In this document: positions 8,950 through 17,623 of the stretch, piece by piece
Numbering within the stretch: the first letter of the stretch is position 1
Layout of the letters: every line of letters begins with the position of its first letter
Assembly (NCBI GenBank): GCA_040752005.1
Contig: JBFMFX010000007.1
Span: forward strand, 62,001-126,000
Direction: 5' to 3'
DNA from: RBG-16-66-20 sp040752005
GTDB lineage: Bacteria; Pseudomonadota; Gammaproteobacteria; Burkholderiales; SG8-39
DNA length: 64,000 nucleotides
Notes under the pieces: generated by a model
The model's input: the letters and a program-made list of their open reading frames with translations, nothing else
Databases searched by the model: none
Told to the model about the DNA's origin: nothing
Made by a program: the position numbers and the translations under genes

Positions 8950-9740
8950 GGCAGACCCGAGTGACGAAGCAGCAGCGCGCCGAGCGGCAGCGCTGCGGTC
9001 ACGCTGTCGATGCGGTCAAGCACGCCGCCGTGCCCGGGGAGCAGCGCGCCGCTGTCCTTCGCGCCCGCTTCGCGCTTGACTGCGGACTCGAACAGGTCGC
9101 CGATGATGCTGGATGCGCAGAGGAACACGGCTCCGGCGAGGTAGAGAATCCAGGACGCTCCCTGCACCTGGCCGCGCAGGCCCGGCACGGACATCGCGAG
9201 AATGATAGCGTAGATGACGCATGCCGAGACGGCGCCGAGCGCGCCTTCCCACGTCTTGCCGGGACTGAGCGCCGGGGCCAGCTTGTGCCGGCCGAGGACG
9301 CGGCCCGCAAAATACGCCGCCGAGTCCGCGATCCACACCAGGCCGAGCAGCGCGAGCAGCTCGCCCCGGCCGAGCACGCGCATCGCCGTTGCGGCCGGCA
9401 GCAGCACCAGGAGGCCGAGCGCGAGCCGGCCGGCGCGCGCGCGCGGCAGATAGCCGCGCGCGAGCCATACCGGCGCCACCGCGATCCAGAAACCGAGGGC
9501 GACAAAGAGCATCGCGTCGGCGAGACCCGGAATCAGCGAAAGAACGAGCCACACCGCTGCCGCACCGGCGGCGTAGCCGACGCCGCCCGAGGTGCTGCAG
9601 CCCGCAAGCCTCGCCCATTCGAACGCTGCGCCGGCCAGTATCGCGCCGACCAGGACCGCGAACCACGCCGGATCGAGAACGAGCAGCGCGGCGACGAAGC
9701 TCGCGAGCAGGACGATTGCCGTCGCCGCCCGGACAAGCAA
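8946..9740 (-). CDS. cdsA: Phosphatidate cytidylyltransferase
   Basis: Integral membrane enzyme making CDP-diacylglycerol from phosphatidate and CTP, the branch point of phospholipid synthesis. About 264 residues, mostly hydrophobic helices, with the C-terminal family signature KREAGAKDSGALLPGHGG followed by VLDRIDS. The frame is open far upstream inside uppS. The start chosen is TTG at 9740, preceded by AGGA about 7 bases away and just downstream of the uppS stop. No ATG or GTG lies nearer, so the start is tentative. The uppS-cdsA-dxr order is conserved in proteobacteria. Confidence 0.95.
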   Translation of the reverse strand: MLVRAATAIVLLASFVAALLVLDPAWFAVLVGAILAGAAFEWARLAGCSTSGGVGYAAGAAAVWLVLSLIPGLADAMLFVALGFWIAVAPVWLARGYLPRARAGRLALGLLVLLPAATAMRVLGRGELLALLGLVWIADSAAYFAGRVLGRHKLAPALSPGKTWEGALGAVSACVIYAIILAMSVPGLRGQVQGASWILYLAGAVFLCASSIIGDLFESAVKREAGAKDSGALLPGHGGVLDRIDSVTAALPLGALLLRHSGLP

Positions 9741-9748
9741 CGCCGATC

Positions 9749-10525
9749 CTACCCGGCGCCCGCCGCGGCGCTGGCTTCGGCGAGCTGCTCGCTGGTGCGT
9801 CCGAAGCGCCGCTCCCGCCGGCGGTACGAGGCGAACGCCGCCTCCAGCGCGGCGGCGTCGAAATCCGGCCACAACGTGTCGGTGAAATACAGTTCCGTGT
9901 AGGCCATCTGCCAGAGCAGGAAATTGCTTACCCGCTGCTCGCCGCCGGTGCGGATGAACAGGTCCGGCTCGGGCGCGTAGGCGGTCGCCAGAAACGGCGC
10001 CAGGTCTTCCTCGCGCACCGTCCCGCGCGCGACCGCCGCGGGATTGCTCGCCGCGAGCCGGGCGAGCGCCTGCAGGATGTCCCAGCGTCCGCCGTAGTTG
10101 GCCGCGATCGTGAGCGTGAGACCGGTATTGGCGACGGTGAGCGCCTCGCCCTCCGCGATCAGGCGCTGGATGCGGGGATCGAAACGGCTGCGATCGCCGA
10201 TCACCTTCAGCCGGATGCCGTTGCGGTGCAGCTTCTCGACCTCGTTTTCCAGCGCACGAAGAAAGAGCTGCATCAGCAGAGCGACTTCGTCGGGCGGGCG
10301 GCGCCAGTTCTCCGAGCTGAACGCGAACAGCGTCAGATACTCCACGCCACGCTCGGCGCACGCGCGCACGACGGTGCGCACCGCCTCGACGCCGCGCCGA
10401 TGGCCGGCGAGGCGCGGCAGTCGCCGCTGCCGCGCCCAGCGGCCGTTGCCGTCCATGATGATGGCGACGTGACGCGGAACCGCACCGACGGGGGGCACTT
10501 CGAGCGTCGAGCTGGGATGCGCCAT
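9749..10525 (-). CDS. uppS: Undecaprenyl diphosphate synthase
   Basis: Cis-prenyltransferase that extends farnesyl diphosphate with eight isopentenyl units to make the C55 lipid carrier for peptidoglycan and O-antigen. The 258-residue protein has the catalytic HVAIIMDGNGRWARQR segment near its start, TLFAFSSENWRRP, and the C-terminal PDLFIRTGGEQRVSNFLLW signature. ATG 10525 follows the frr stop by 5 bases. It is a full-length, ordinary family member. Confidence 0.98.
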   Translation of the reverse strand: MAHPSSTLEVPPVGAVPRHVAIIMDGNGRWARQRRLPRLAGHRRGVEAVRTVVRACAERGVEYLTLFAFSSENWRRPPDEVALLMQLFLRALENEVEKLHRNGIRLKVIGDRSRFDPRIQRLIAEGEALTVANTGLTLTIAANYGGRWDILQALARLAASNPAAVARGTVREEDLAPFLATAYAPEPDLFIRTGGEQRVSNFLLWQMAYTELYFTDTLWPDFDAAALEAAFASYRRRERRFGRTSEQLAEASAAAGAG

Positions 10526-10530
10526 GGCCG

Positions 10531-11091
10531 CTACACCTGCATCAGCTCGGCTTCCTTCTGCTTCATCAGGCTGTCGATCTCGGCGATGTAGCGGTCGGTG
10601 AGCTTTTGCACGTCGTCGGCGGCGCGGCGCTCGTCGTTCTCGGAGATCTCCTTCTTCTTCATCGCGTCCTTGAGCGCCTGGATCGCGTCGCGACGCAGAT
10701 TGCGCACCGCCACGCGTGCGGTTTCGGCCTCCTTGTGCACCAGCCGCGCGAGCTCCTTGCGCCGCTCCTCGGTGAGCGGCGGCATCGGCACGCGGATCGT
10801 CTCGCCGCCGCCGACCGGGTTCAGGCCGAGGTCGGAATCGCGGATCGCCTTTTCAACCGCCTGCACCATCTTTTTCTCGAACGGCGCCACCCCGATCGTG
10901 CGCGCGTCGAGCAGCGTGATCTTGGCGATCTTGCCGATCGGGGTCGGCGTGCCGTAGTAATCCACGGTCACATGGTCGAGCAGCCCGGTGTGGGCGCGGC
11001 CGGTGCGCAGCTTGGCAAGGTCGGCGCGGTAGGCCTCGACGCTCTTTTTCATCTTTGCTTCGACGCTTTTCTTCAGCTCGGCGATGATCAT
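10531..11091 (-). CDS. frr: Ribosome recycling factor
   Basis: Works with EF-G to split the post-termination ribosome into subunits. The 186-residue length is typical. Recognisable blocks are LAKLRTGRAHTGLLDHV, VDYYGTPTPIGKIA, and a long C-terminal helix ending SLMKQKEAELMQV. It sits between pyrH and uppS in the conserved translation/lipid operon and starts at ATG 11091, 15 bases past the pyrH stop. Confidence 0.98.
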   Translation of the reverse strand: MIIAELKKSVEAKMKKSVEAYRADLAKLRTGRAHTGLLDHVTVDYYGTPTPIGKIAKITLLDARTIGVAPFEKKMVQAVEKAIRDSDLGLNPVGGGETIRVPMPPLTEERRKELARLVHKEAETARVAVRNLRRDAIQALKDAMKKKEISENDERRAADDVQKLTDRYIAEIDSLMKQKEAELMQV

Positions 11092-11106
11092 CGCTTTTCT
11101 CCTGCG

Positions 11107-11823
11107 CTAGGCATGCACCAGCGTGCCCTCGTCCTCCCCGGCCACGACGCGCGCGAGCGCGCCTTTCCTGAAGATGCTGAACACGTTGACCGGCAGCTTC
11201 TGGTCGCGACAGAGCGCGAGCGCGGTGGCGTCCATGACCCGAAGGTTCTTCTGGATCGCCTCGTCGAAGCTGAGGCGGCTGTAGCGCCTGGCGTCACGGT
11301 CGGTCTTCGGGTCGGAAGTGTACACGCCGTCCACCTTGGTCGCCTTGAGCACGATTTCCGCTCCGACCTCGCTCGCGCGCAGCGCGGCGGCGGTATCGGT
11401 GGTGAAGAAGGGATTGCCGGTGCCGGCCGCAAAGATCACCACCTTGCCCTCCTCCAGGTAGCGGATCGCCTTGCCGCGGATGTAGGGTTCGACCACCTGC
11501 TCGATGTTGAGCGCCGACTGCACGCGGCTCGGGAGTCCCGCGCGGCGCATCGCATCCTGCAGCGCGAGCGCGTTCATCACCGTGGCGAGCATGCCCATGT
11601 AGTCGGCGGTGGCGCGATCCATTCCGGCGGCAGCCGGGGCGAGGCCGCGGAAGATGTTGCCGCCGCCGATCACGATCCCGATCTCGACGCCGGCGCGCGC
11701 CACCGCGCCGATCTCGGCGACGATCCCCTCGACCGTCTCACGGTGGATGCCGTAGGCGCTCTCGCCCATCAGCGCCTCGCCGGAGAGCTTGAGCAGGATC
11801 CTCTTGTAGCGGGGCGCCGCCAT
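11107..11823 (-). CDS. pyrH: Uridylate kinase
   Basis: Hexameric bacterial UMP kinase of the amino acid kinase fold, phosphorylating UMP to UDP. The 238-residue protein starts MAAPRYKRILLKLSGEALMG (phosphate-binding loop) and contains IVIGGGNIFRGLA and ATKVDGVYTSDPK, all diagnostic. It lies directly downstream of tsf, 10 bases apart, as in most proteobacteria. Nothing unusual was seen. Confidence 0.98.
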   Translation of the reverse strand: MAAPRYKRILLKLSGEALMGESAYGIHRETVEGIVAEIGAVARAGVEIGIVIGGGNIFRGLAPAAAGMDRATADYMGMLATVMNALALQDAMRRAGLPSRVQSALNIEQVVEPYIRGKAIRYLEEGKVVIFAAGTGNPFFTTDTAAALRASEVGAEIVLKATKVDGVYTSDPKTDRDARRYSRLSFDEAIQKNLRVMDATALALCRDQKLPVNVFSIFRKGALARVVAGEDEGTLVHA

Positions 11824-11833
11824 CGCCTGCCCG

Positions 11834-12700
11834 TCAGCGCCCCGCGGATGCCGCGGCCATCACCTCGGCGGCGAAGTCGCCCGATTTCTTCTCGATGCCT
11901 TCGCCAAGGACGAGAAAACGATAGCCGAGCACCTTCGCTTTTTTCGTCTCCAGCATCTTGCCGACCGTGACCTTGTCGTCCTTGACGAAGGGCTGCCCGA
12001 GGAGCGTGGTTTCGGCGAGGAACTTGGCGAGCCCGCCCTCGACCATCCTGGCCGCGATCGCTTCCGGCTTGCCGGATTCGCGCGCGCGCGCGGCGAGGAT
12101 TTCGCGCTCGCGCGCGATCACCTCGGCGGGCACCTCCGCCGCCGACAGGTACGGCGGCCTGGCGAAGGCGATGTGCATCGCGACGTCCTTGCCGACTTCC
12201 TCGGGTCCTTCGTATTCGACCAGCACGCCGATGCGGGCGCCGTGCACGTACAACGCGAGCTTCGCCGGCGTCTCGATCCGGGCCAGCCGGCGGATGCTGA
12301 TGTTCTCGCCGATCTTCTGTACCAGCGCCTGACGCTGTGGCTCGATGTCATCGAGCGCGGCGAGCGCCGCGGCGTCGGCGGGAGCGCGCTCGGCGGTGAG
12401 CCGCGCCAGCCGCGCGCCGAAGGCGACGAAGTCCTCGTTCTTCGCCACGAAGTCGGTCTCGCAGTTGAGCTCGACGAGCGCGCCGCGCCGCGCATCGGGC
12501 GCGAGGTAGGCGGCGATGATGCCCTCGGCGGCGATGCGCCCGGCCGCCTTGCTCGCCTTCGCGCCGCTGCGGATGCGCAGCAGCTCTTCCGCCTTCTTGA
12601 GATCGCCGCCCGCCTCGGTGAGCGCCTTCTTGCATTCCATCATTCCGAGCCCAGTCATTTCGCGCAGCGTCTTCACCAGGCTTGCGCTGATTTCAGTCAT
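11834..12700 (-). CDS. tsf: Elongation factor Ts
   Basis: Guanine-nucleotide exchange factor for EF-Tu. The 288-residue protein begins with the UBA-like domain (VKTLREMTGLGMMECKKAL) and contains the core motif VELNCETDFVAKNEDF. ATG 12700 is preceded by an AGGA ribosome site. It is separated from rpsB by an 81-base spacer holding a strong minus-strand hairpin with a T-run, so its expression relative to rpsB may be set by partial termination. Confidence 0.98.
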   Translation of the reverse strand: MTEISASLVKTLREMTGLGMMECKKALTEAGGDLKKAEELLRIRSGAKASKAAGRIAAEGIIAAYLAPDARRGALVELNCETDFVAKNEDFVAFGARLARLTAERAPADAAALAALDDIEPQRQALVQKIGENISIRRLARIETPAKLALYVHGARIGVLVEYEGPEEVGKDVAMHIAFARPPYLSAAEVPAEVIAREREILAARARESGKPEAIAARMVEGGLAKFLAETTLLGQPFVKDDKVTVGKMLETKKAKVLGYRFLVLGEGIEKKSGDFAAEVMAAASAGR

Positions 12701-12729
12701 CCGTTGTGCGTCCTTTCTTCGTCCGGTTC

Positions 12730-12756
12730 AAAAAAAGGGGCCTCGCGGCCCCTTTT
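12730..12756 (-). terminator. Intrinsic terminator/attenuator between rpsB and tsf
   Basis: Read on the minus strand: a GGGGCC stem half, a GCGA loop and a GGCCCC stem half, extended by A4/T4 pairing and ending in a run of seven T. This is a textbook rho-independent terminator. It lies within the 81 bases between the rpsB stop and the tsf start. Because tsf and the whole downstream run must be transcribed through it, it is more likely a leaky attenuator than a full stop. Confidence 0.8.
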
Positions 12757-12781
12757 CGGTGCGCGCGCCTCCCGCGCCCGC

Positions 12782-13528
12782 TCATGCCTCGCTGCCTTCC
12801 TCGACCTCGACGAACTCGTCGCGCGAGGCGGCCACCACTTCCTCGACCGCCTGGGAGCGGCCCTCGAGCACCGCGTCGGCGATGCCGCGCGCGTACAGCC
12901 GGATGGCGCGGCTGGAGTCGTCGTTGCCGGGGATCACGTACGCGATTCCTTCCGGCGAGTGATTGGTGTCGACGACCGCGACCACCGGGATGCCGAGCTT
13001 GTTCGCCTCGGCGACCGCGCCCTTCTGGTAGCCGACGTCAATCACGAAAAGCGCGTCCGGCAGGCTCGCCATGTCCTTGATGCCGCCGAGCGATTTCTGC
13101 AGCTTCGCCAGCTCTCGCTGCACCCCGAGCGCCTCCTTCTTCGACAGCCGGTCGAGCGACCCGTCCTGCGCCATCGCCTCCATCTCCTTCAGGCGCTTCA
13201 CCGACTGGCGCAACGTCTTGAAGTTGGTCAGCATTCCGCCCAGCCAGCGCTGGTCCACGTAGGGCATGCCGCAGCGCTGGGCTTCCTCGCGGATGATCTC
13301 GCGGGCCTGGCGCTTGGTGCCGACGAACAGGATCGTGCCCTTGTTCGCCGCGAGCTGGCGCACGAACTTGAGCGCTTCCTGATACAGGGCGAGCGTCTTT
13401 TCCAGGTTGATGATGTGGATTTTGTTGCGCTGGCCGAAGATGTATGGCGCCATCTTCGGATTCCAGTACCGCGTCTGGTGGCCGAAGTGCACCCCGGCCT
13501 CCAGCATCTGGCGCATCGTGATGGACAT
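12782..13528 (-). CDS. rpsB: 30S ribosomal protein S2 (uS2)
   Basis: Small-subunit ribosomal protein needed for assembly and for docking of protein S1. The 248-residue product starts MSITMRQMLEAGVHFGHQTR and contains YIFGQRNKIHIINLEKT and PDALFVIDVGYQKGA. The start at ATG 13528 is preferred over an in-frame extension to 13555 because a GGAG site lies just upstream and the conserved N-terminus begins here. It is the first gene of the minus-strand run and is divergent from map. Confidence 0.98.
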   Translation of the reverse strand: MSITMRQMLEAGVHFGHQTRYWNPKMAPYIFGQRNKIHIINLEKTLALYQEALKFVRQLAANKGTILFVGTKRQAREIIREEAQRCGMPYVDQRWLGGMLTNFKTLRQSVKRLKEMEAMAQDGSLDRLSKKEALGVQRELAKLQKSLGGIKDMASLPDALFVIDVGYQKGAVAEANKLGIPVVAVVDTNHSPEGIAYVIPGNDDSSRAIRLYARGIADAVLEGRSQAVEEVVAASRDEFVEVEEGSEA

Positions 13529-13661
13529 GAGTGCTCCGTGTGTCAGGGTTGTCACTGCCGCGCCGGCCTATCGCCGCCCCGTCGCGCGAACGCACACAGG
13601 GCACCCTGGACCGCCGGGCGGGAAATTCGGCGGCGAAACCATGGCGCGGCTCCGCAGCCGT
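13529..13661 (-). promoter_or_regulatory. Putative structured rpsB leader
   Basis: About 130 bases separate the proposed rpsB transcription start from its ATG, more than ribosome binding needs. On the minus strand the segment holds a 6-bp stem (13628-13633 with 13611-13616, eleven-base loop) followed by a compact CAGGG/CCCTG inverted repeat at 13597-13608. S2 autoregulates its own mRNA in E. coli, so a leader target is plausible. The structure was drawn by eye and not compared with any RNA family. Confidence 0.35.
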
Positions 13662-13667
13662 GCGGAA

Positions 13668-13676
13668 ATTCTAGCA
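13668..13676 (-). promoter_or_regulatory. Candidate extended -10 promoter for rpsB
   Basis: On the minus strand this reads TGCTAGAAT: a TGn extension followed by TAGAAT, a 5/6 match to the sigma-70 -10 box. No good -35 box was found at 16-18 bases, which is tolerable for an extended -10 promoter. It sits in the AT-richer part of the rpsB/map divergent spacer. Confidence 0.45.
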
Positions 13677-13699
13677 TAATCAGTACCTTTTACGCATCC

Positions 13700-14515
13700 A
13701 TGGCCGTCGTCATCAAGACCCCGGAAGAAATCGATCGCATGCGTGAAGCCGGGCGACTCGCCGGCGAGGTGCTCGATTACATCGGGCCGTACGTCAAACC
13801 CGGAGTCACCACCGGCAGGCTCGACGAGCTTTGCCACCGCTACATCGTCGAGGTGCAGGGCGCGGTTCCGGCGCCGCTCAACTACGCCCCGCCTGGCTAC
13901 AAGCCGTTCCCCAAGTCCATCTGCACATCGGTGAACCATCAGGTCTGCCACGGTGTGCCGGGCGAGCGCGTGCTGAGAAACGGCGACATCCTCAACATCG
14001 ATGTCACCGTGATCAAGGACGGCTTCCACGGCGATTCGAGCCGCATGTTCTACGTCGGCGAGCCCAGCATCCAGGCGCGACGCCTGGTCGAGGTGACCTA
14101 CGAGGCCATGTGGCTCGGCATCCTCAGAGTGCGGCCCGGCGGACATCTGGGCGACATCGGCGAGGCGATCCAGCGGCATGCGGAGCGTCACGGTTTTTCG
14201 GTGGTGCGCGAATTCTGCGGCCACGGCATCGGGCGCAAGTTCCACGAGGAGCCGCAGGTGCTGCACTACGGCAAGGCCGGTACCGGCCTGAGGCTCGAGC
14301 CCGGCATGACGTTTACCATCGAACCGATGATCAATGCCGGCAAGGCGGCGATCCGCGAGCTTGCCGACGGCTGGACGATCGTCACCAAGGACCACAGCCT
14401 GTCGGCGCAGTGGGAGCACACGGTGCTCGTGACCGAGAGCGGCCATGAGGTCCTGACGCTGTCGGCGGGGGCTCCGCCGCCGCCTCCCTGGCTGAACGAA
14501 GCAGCGGCGCCGTGA
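13700..14515 (+). CDS. map: Methionine aminopeptidase, type I
   Basis: Removes the initiator methionine from nascent proteins after deformylation. The 271-residue product shows the five metal ligands of the pita-bread fold: the two Asp in ILNIDVTVIKDGFHGDSS, His in FCGHGIGRKFHEEP, Glu in TIEPMI and Glu in SAQWEHTVLV. The ATG at 13700 begins MAVVIKTPEEIDRMREAG. The frame is open far upstream, but that is antisense to rpsB and tsf. The short proline-rich tail before the stop is not conserved. It overlaps glnD by 4 bases (GTGA). Confidence 0.98.
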   Translation: MAVVIKTPEEIDRMREAGRLAGEVLDYIGPYVKPGVTTGRLDELCHRYIVEVQGAVPAPLNYAPPGYKPFPKSICTSVNHQVCHGVPGERVLRNGDILNIDVTVIKDGFHGDSSRMFYVGEPSIQARRLVEVTYEAMWLGILRVRPGGHLGDIGEAIQRHAERHGFSVVREFCGHGIGRKFHEEPQVLHYGKAGTGLRLEPGMTFTIEPMINAGKAAIRELADGWTIVTKDHSLSAQWEHTVLVTESGHEVLTLSAGAPPPPPWLNEAAAP

Positions 14516-17136
14516 GCGCGGTGCCGCGCCCCGCGGAGCAGTCCGCCGGCGGCTTGCGCGCGACGCTGGCCGAAGGCAGGGCGCGCCTGCGCGCGGCCTA
14601 CGGCGCGCGCAGGCACCCGGCCTGGCTGCTGCGCGCGCATGCGCGACTGATAGACCGGGTGCTGCTTGCGCTATGGCGCCTGCAGCGGTTTCCGCCTTCG
14701 ATGGCGCTCGTCGCCACCGGCGGTTACGGGCGGCGCGAGCTGTATCCGTATTCCGACGTGGATCTGCTGGTGCTGCTCGGCGAGGAGCCCGACGCGCGCG
14801 GCCGAGAGGCCCTGGAGCGATTCGTCGGCATGCTCTGGGACGTCGGGCTCGAGGTGGGCCATAGCGTGCGCAGCATCGAGGCCTGCATCGAGGCGGCGCG
14901 CGGCGACGTGACGATCCAGACGGCGCTGCTGGAGTCCCGGCCGCTACCGGGGGCCGAGGCGCTGCACCGCCGGATGGCGCGCGCGCTCGCCGCGCAGCTC
15001 GATCCGGCCGCCTTTCTCGAAGCAAAGAAGCTGGAGCAGGAGCAGCGCCACGCCAAGCAGCAGGATACGCCCTACGCGCTCGAGCCCAACCTCAAGGAGG
15101 CTCCGGGCGGCCTGCGCGACCTGCAGGTGATCCGCTGGATCGCGCGCGCCGCCGGCTTCGGCGAGCACTGGAGCGACCTGGTCGGGCGCGGGCTGATCGA
15201 GCGCGGCGAAGCGCGCGAGCTGGCGCGCCACGAGGCCTTTCTCCAGGATCTGCGCATCCGCCTGCACTACCTCGCCGGGCGGCGCGAGGACCGGATTCTG
15301 TTCGACCATCAGGCGGCGCTCGCCGCGCGCTGCGGGATCACCGCCGCGTCGCCGCGCCGCGCCAGCGAGCTGCTGATGCAGCGCTACTACCGCACCGCCA
15401 AGGCGGTGACGCAGCTCAACACGATCCTGCTGCAGAACATCGAGACGCGGATCCTGCCCGCGGCCGGCGGCGAGCCGCGCGTGCTCAACGAGCGCTTCCA
15501 GGCGCGCGGCGGGCTGCTCGAGGCGCGGCGCGAGGACCTGTTCGCGCGCGAGCCGCGCGCGATCCTGGAAGGGTTCCTCCTGATGCAGCAGCATCAGGAT
15601 CTGCGCGGCATGAGCGCGCCGACGCTGCGCGCGCTGTGGCGCGCGCGCCGTCGCGTGGACGCGCGCCTGCGGCGCGATCCCCTGGCGCGGCTGCTGTTCG
15701 TGCAGATCCTGCAGCAACCGCGCGGCATCGTCCACGAGTTCCGCCGGATGAACCAGTACGACGTGCTCGGCGGCTACATCCCGGAGTTCGGACGCATCGT
15801 CGGCCAGATGCAGCACGACCTGTTCCACGTCTACACGGTGGACCAGCACATCCTGATGGTGGTGCGCAATCTGCGCCGCTTCACCATGCCGGAGTTCGCG
15901 CACGAGTTCCCGCTGTGCACGCAGCTCATGGCCGGCTTCGAGCGGCGCTGGCTGCTGTACATCGCGGCGCTCTTTCACGACATCGCCAAGGGCCGCGGCG
16001 GCGACCACTCGGTGCTCGGCGCACGCGACGCGCGGCGGTTCTGCCGCCGCCACGGCCTCGCCGCCGACGATGTCGAGCTGGTGGCGTTTCTCGTCGAGCA
16101 CCACCTCGCGATGTCGCGCACCGCGCAGAAGGAGGACGTGCACGATCCGGAGGTGGTGCGCGCCTTCGCCCGGCTGGTCGGGAGCGAGCGGCGCCTGACG
16201 GCGCTTTATCTGCTGACCGTCGCCGACATCCGCGGCACCAGCCCGAAGGTATGGAACGCGTGGAAGGCGAAGCTGCTCGAGGATCTGTACCGGGCGGCGC
16301 GGCGCGCGCTCGCCGGCGAGGCGCCGGAGCCGCAGACGGCGCTCGCCGAGCGCCAGGCCGAGGCGATGCGCCTGCTGCGGCTGTATGCGCTCTCGGACGA
16401 CGTGCGCGAACGCTTCTGGTCGCAGCTCGACACCGGTTACTTCCTGCGCCACGACGCCCGCGAGATCGCGTGGCATACGCGCAACCTGCATTACCGGGTC
16501 GAGACGCCGGAATCGGTGGTGCGGGCGCGTCCGGCGCCCTTCGGCGAGGGGCTGCAGGTGATGGTGTATACGCGCGACCGCCCGGGGCTGTTTGCGCGCA
16601 TCTGCGGCTACTTCGAGCGCGCCGGCTTCAACATCGTCGAGGCGAAGATCCACACCACGCGTCACGGCTACGCGCTCGATACCTTTGTCGTCATGGTGCG
16701 GGACCGCGCCGTGCACTACCGCGACCTGGTCGCCCTCACCGAGACCGGGCTGGCGGCCGAGCTCGTGTCGCAGGCGCCTCTCGCACCGCCCCGGGGCGGG
16801 CGCCTGTCGCGGCGGGTGCGCCATTTCCCGATCGCGCCGTCGGTGGATATCCGGCCCGACGAGCGCGGGGCCTACCATGCGCTCGCGATCGTGGCCGCCG
16901 ATCGCCCCGGCCTGCTCTACGACGTCGCGCGCGTGCTCGCCGCGCACGGCGTGAGCGTGCATAGCGCAAGAATCAATACGCTCGGCGACCGCGCCGAGGA
17001 CGTGTTCCTCGTCTCCGGCGCCTGCCTCGCCGACCCGAAGGAGGTCCTGCGCCTGGAGCAGGAGCTGCTTCAGGCGCTGCAGGTGCAGACTACTCCTCCG
17101 GCGGCGGCGCCTCGCCGGGGAACAGCGCCTCGATGA
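14512..17136 (+). CDS. glnD: PII uridylyltransferase/uridylyl-removing enzyme GlnD
   Basis: Primary nitrogen sensor: uridylylates PII when glutamine is low and removes UMP when it is high. The 874-residue protein has the nucleotidyltransferase motif GGYGRRELYPYSDVDLL at 70-86, an HD hydrolase domain with ALFHDIAKGRGGDHS near 486-500, and two C-terminal ACT domains (DRPGLFARICGYF near 690 and DRPGLLYDVARVL near 795) that bind glutamine. GTG 14512 overlaps the map stop. The last 47 bases overlap the 3' end of def on the opposite strand, so the C-terminal residues lie inside another gene's coding sequence. Confidence 0.98.
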   Translation: MSAVPRPAEQSAGGLRATLAEGRARLRAAYGARRHPAWLLRAHARLIDRVLLALWRLQRFPPSMALVATGGYGRRELYPYSDVDLLVLLGEEPDARGREALERFVGMLWDVGLEVGHSVRSIEACIEAARGDVTIQTALLESRPLPGAEALHRRMARALAAQLDPAAFLEAKKLEQEQRHAKQQDTPYALEPNLKEAPGGLRDLQVIRWIARAAGFGEHWSDLVGRGLIERGEARELARHEAFLQDLRIRLHYLAGRREDRILFDHQAALAARCGITAASPRRASELLMQRYYRTAKAVTQLNTILLQNIETRILPAAGGEPRVLNERFQARGGLLEARREDLFAREPRAILEGFLLMQQHQDLRGMSAPTLRALWRARRRVDARLRRDPLARLLFVQILQQPRGIVHEFRRMNQYDVLGGYIPEFGRIVGQMQHDLFHVYTVDQHILMVVRNLRRFTMPEFAHEFPLCTQLMAGFERRWLLYIAALFHDIAKGRGGDHSVLGARDARRFCRRHGLAADDVELVAFLVEHHLAMSRTAQKEDVHDPEVVRAFARLVGSERRLTALYLLTVADIRGTSPKVWNAWKAKLLEDLYRAARRALAGEAPEPQTALAERQAEAMRLLRLYALSDDVRERFWSQLDTGYFLRHDAREIAWHTRNLHYRVETPESVVRARPAPFGEGLQVMVYTRDRPGLFARICGYFERAGFNIVEAKIHTTRHGYALDTFVVMVRDRAVHYRDLVALTETGLAAELVSQAPLAPPRGGRLSRRVRHFPIAPSVDIRPDERGAYHALAIVAADRPGLLYDVARVLAAHGVSVHSARINTLGDRAEDVFLVSGACLADPKEVLRLEQELLQALQVQTTPPAAAPRRGTAPR

Positions 17137-17623
17137 AGCCGAAGCGGCTGAAGTCGCGGATGCGCATCGGATACAGGATGCCGTCGAGGTGGTCCACTTC
17201 GTGCTGCACGACGCGGGCGTGGAAGCCTTCGGCCGTGCGCTCGAAGCGCCGGCCCGCGGCGTCGTAGCCGGCGTAGTGGATCCGCCGCCAGCGCGGCACC
17301 CAGCCGCGCAGGCCCGGGACCGAGAGGCAACCCTCCCAGCCCTCCTCGATCTCGTCGCCAAGCGGGCGGATCTCCGGGTTGATGAGCACCGTGTCCGGGA
17401 CTTCCTCGACGCCGGGATAGCGCGGATTCGCCCTGACGCCGAAGATCACGACCCGCAGGCCGACGCCGATCTGCGGCGCGGCGAGTCCCGCGCCGTCCAG
17501 GTGCGCCATGGTATCGCGCATGTCCACGATCAGCTGCGCGAGTTCCGGCGTGCTGAAGCGCCGCACCGGCTCGGCGCGCGCGAGCAGCCTCGGGTCGCCC
17601 ATCTTGAGCACTTCGCGGATCAC
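17090..17623 (-). CDS. def: Peptide deformylase
   Basis: Removes the formyl group from N-terminal formylmethionine; metal enzyme. The 177-residue product carries the three signatures GAGLAAPQIG, EGCLSVP (metal Cys) and HEVDHLDG (HExxH metal ligands and catalytic Glu). Start is GTG 17623, overlapping the stop of the upstream gene mtnP by 4 bases. The 3' end runs 47 bases into glnD on the other strand. This copy is away from fmt, so a second def elsewhere is possible. Confidence 0.96.
   Translation of the reverse strand: MIREVLKMGDPRLLARAEPVRRFSTPELAQLIVDMRDTMAHLDGAGLAAPQIGVGLRVVIFGVRANPRYPGVEEVPDTVLINPEIRPLGDEIEEGWEGCLSVPGLRGWVPRWRRIHYAGYDAAGRRFERTAEGFHARVVQHEVDHLDGILYPMRIRDFSRFGFIEALFPGEAPPPEE

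Noticed and set aside
14944..17361. Long open frame antisense to glnD
   Set aside because: Composition artefact of high GC; no start, ribosome site or motifs, while glnD has full domain content.
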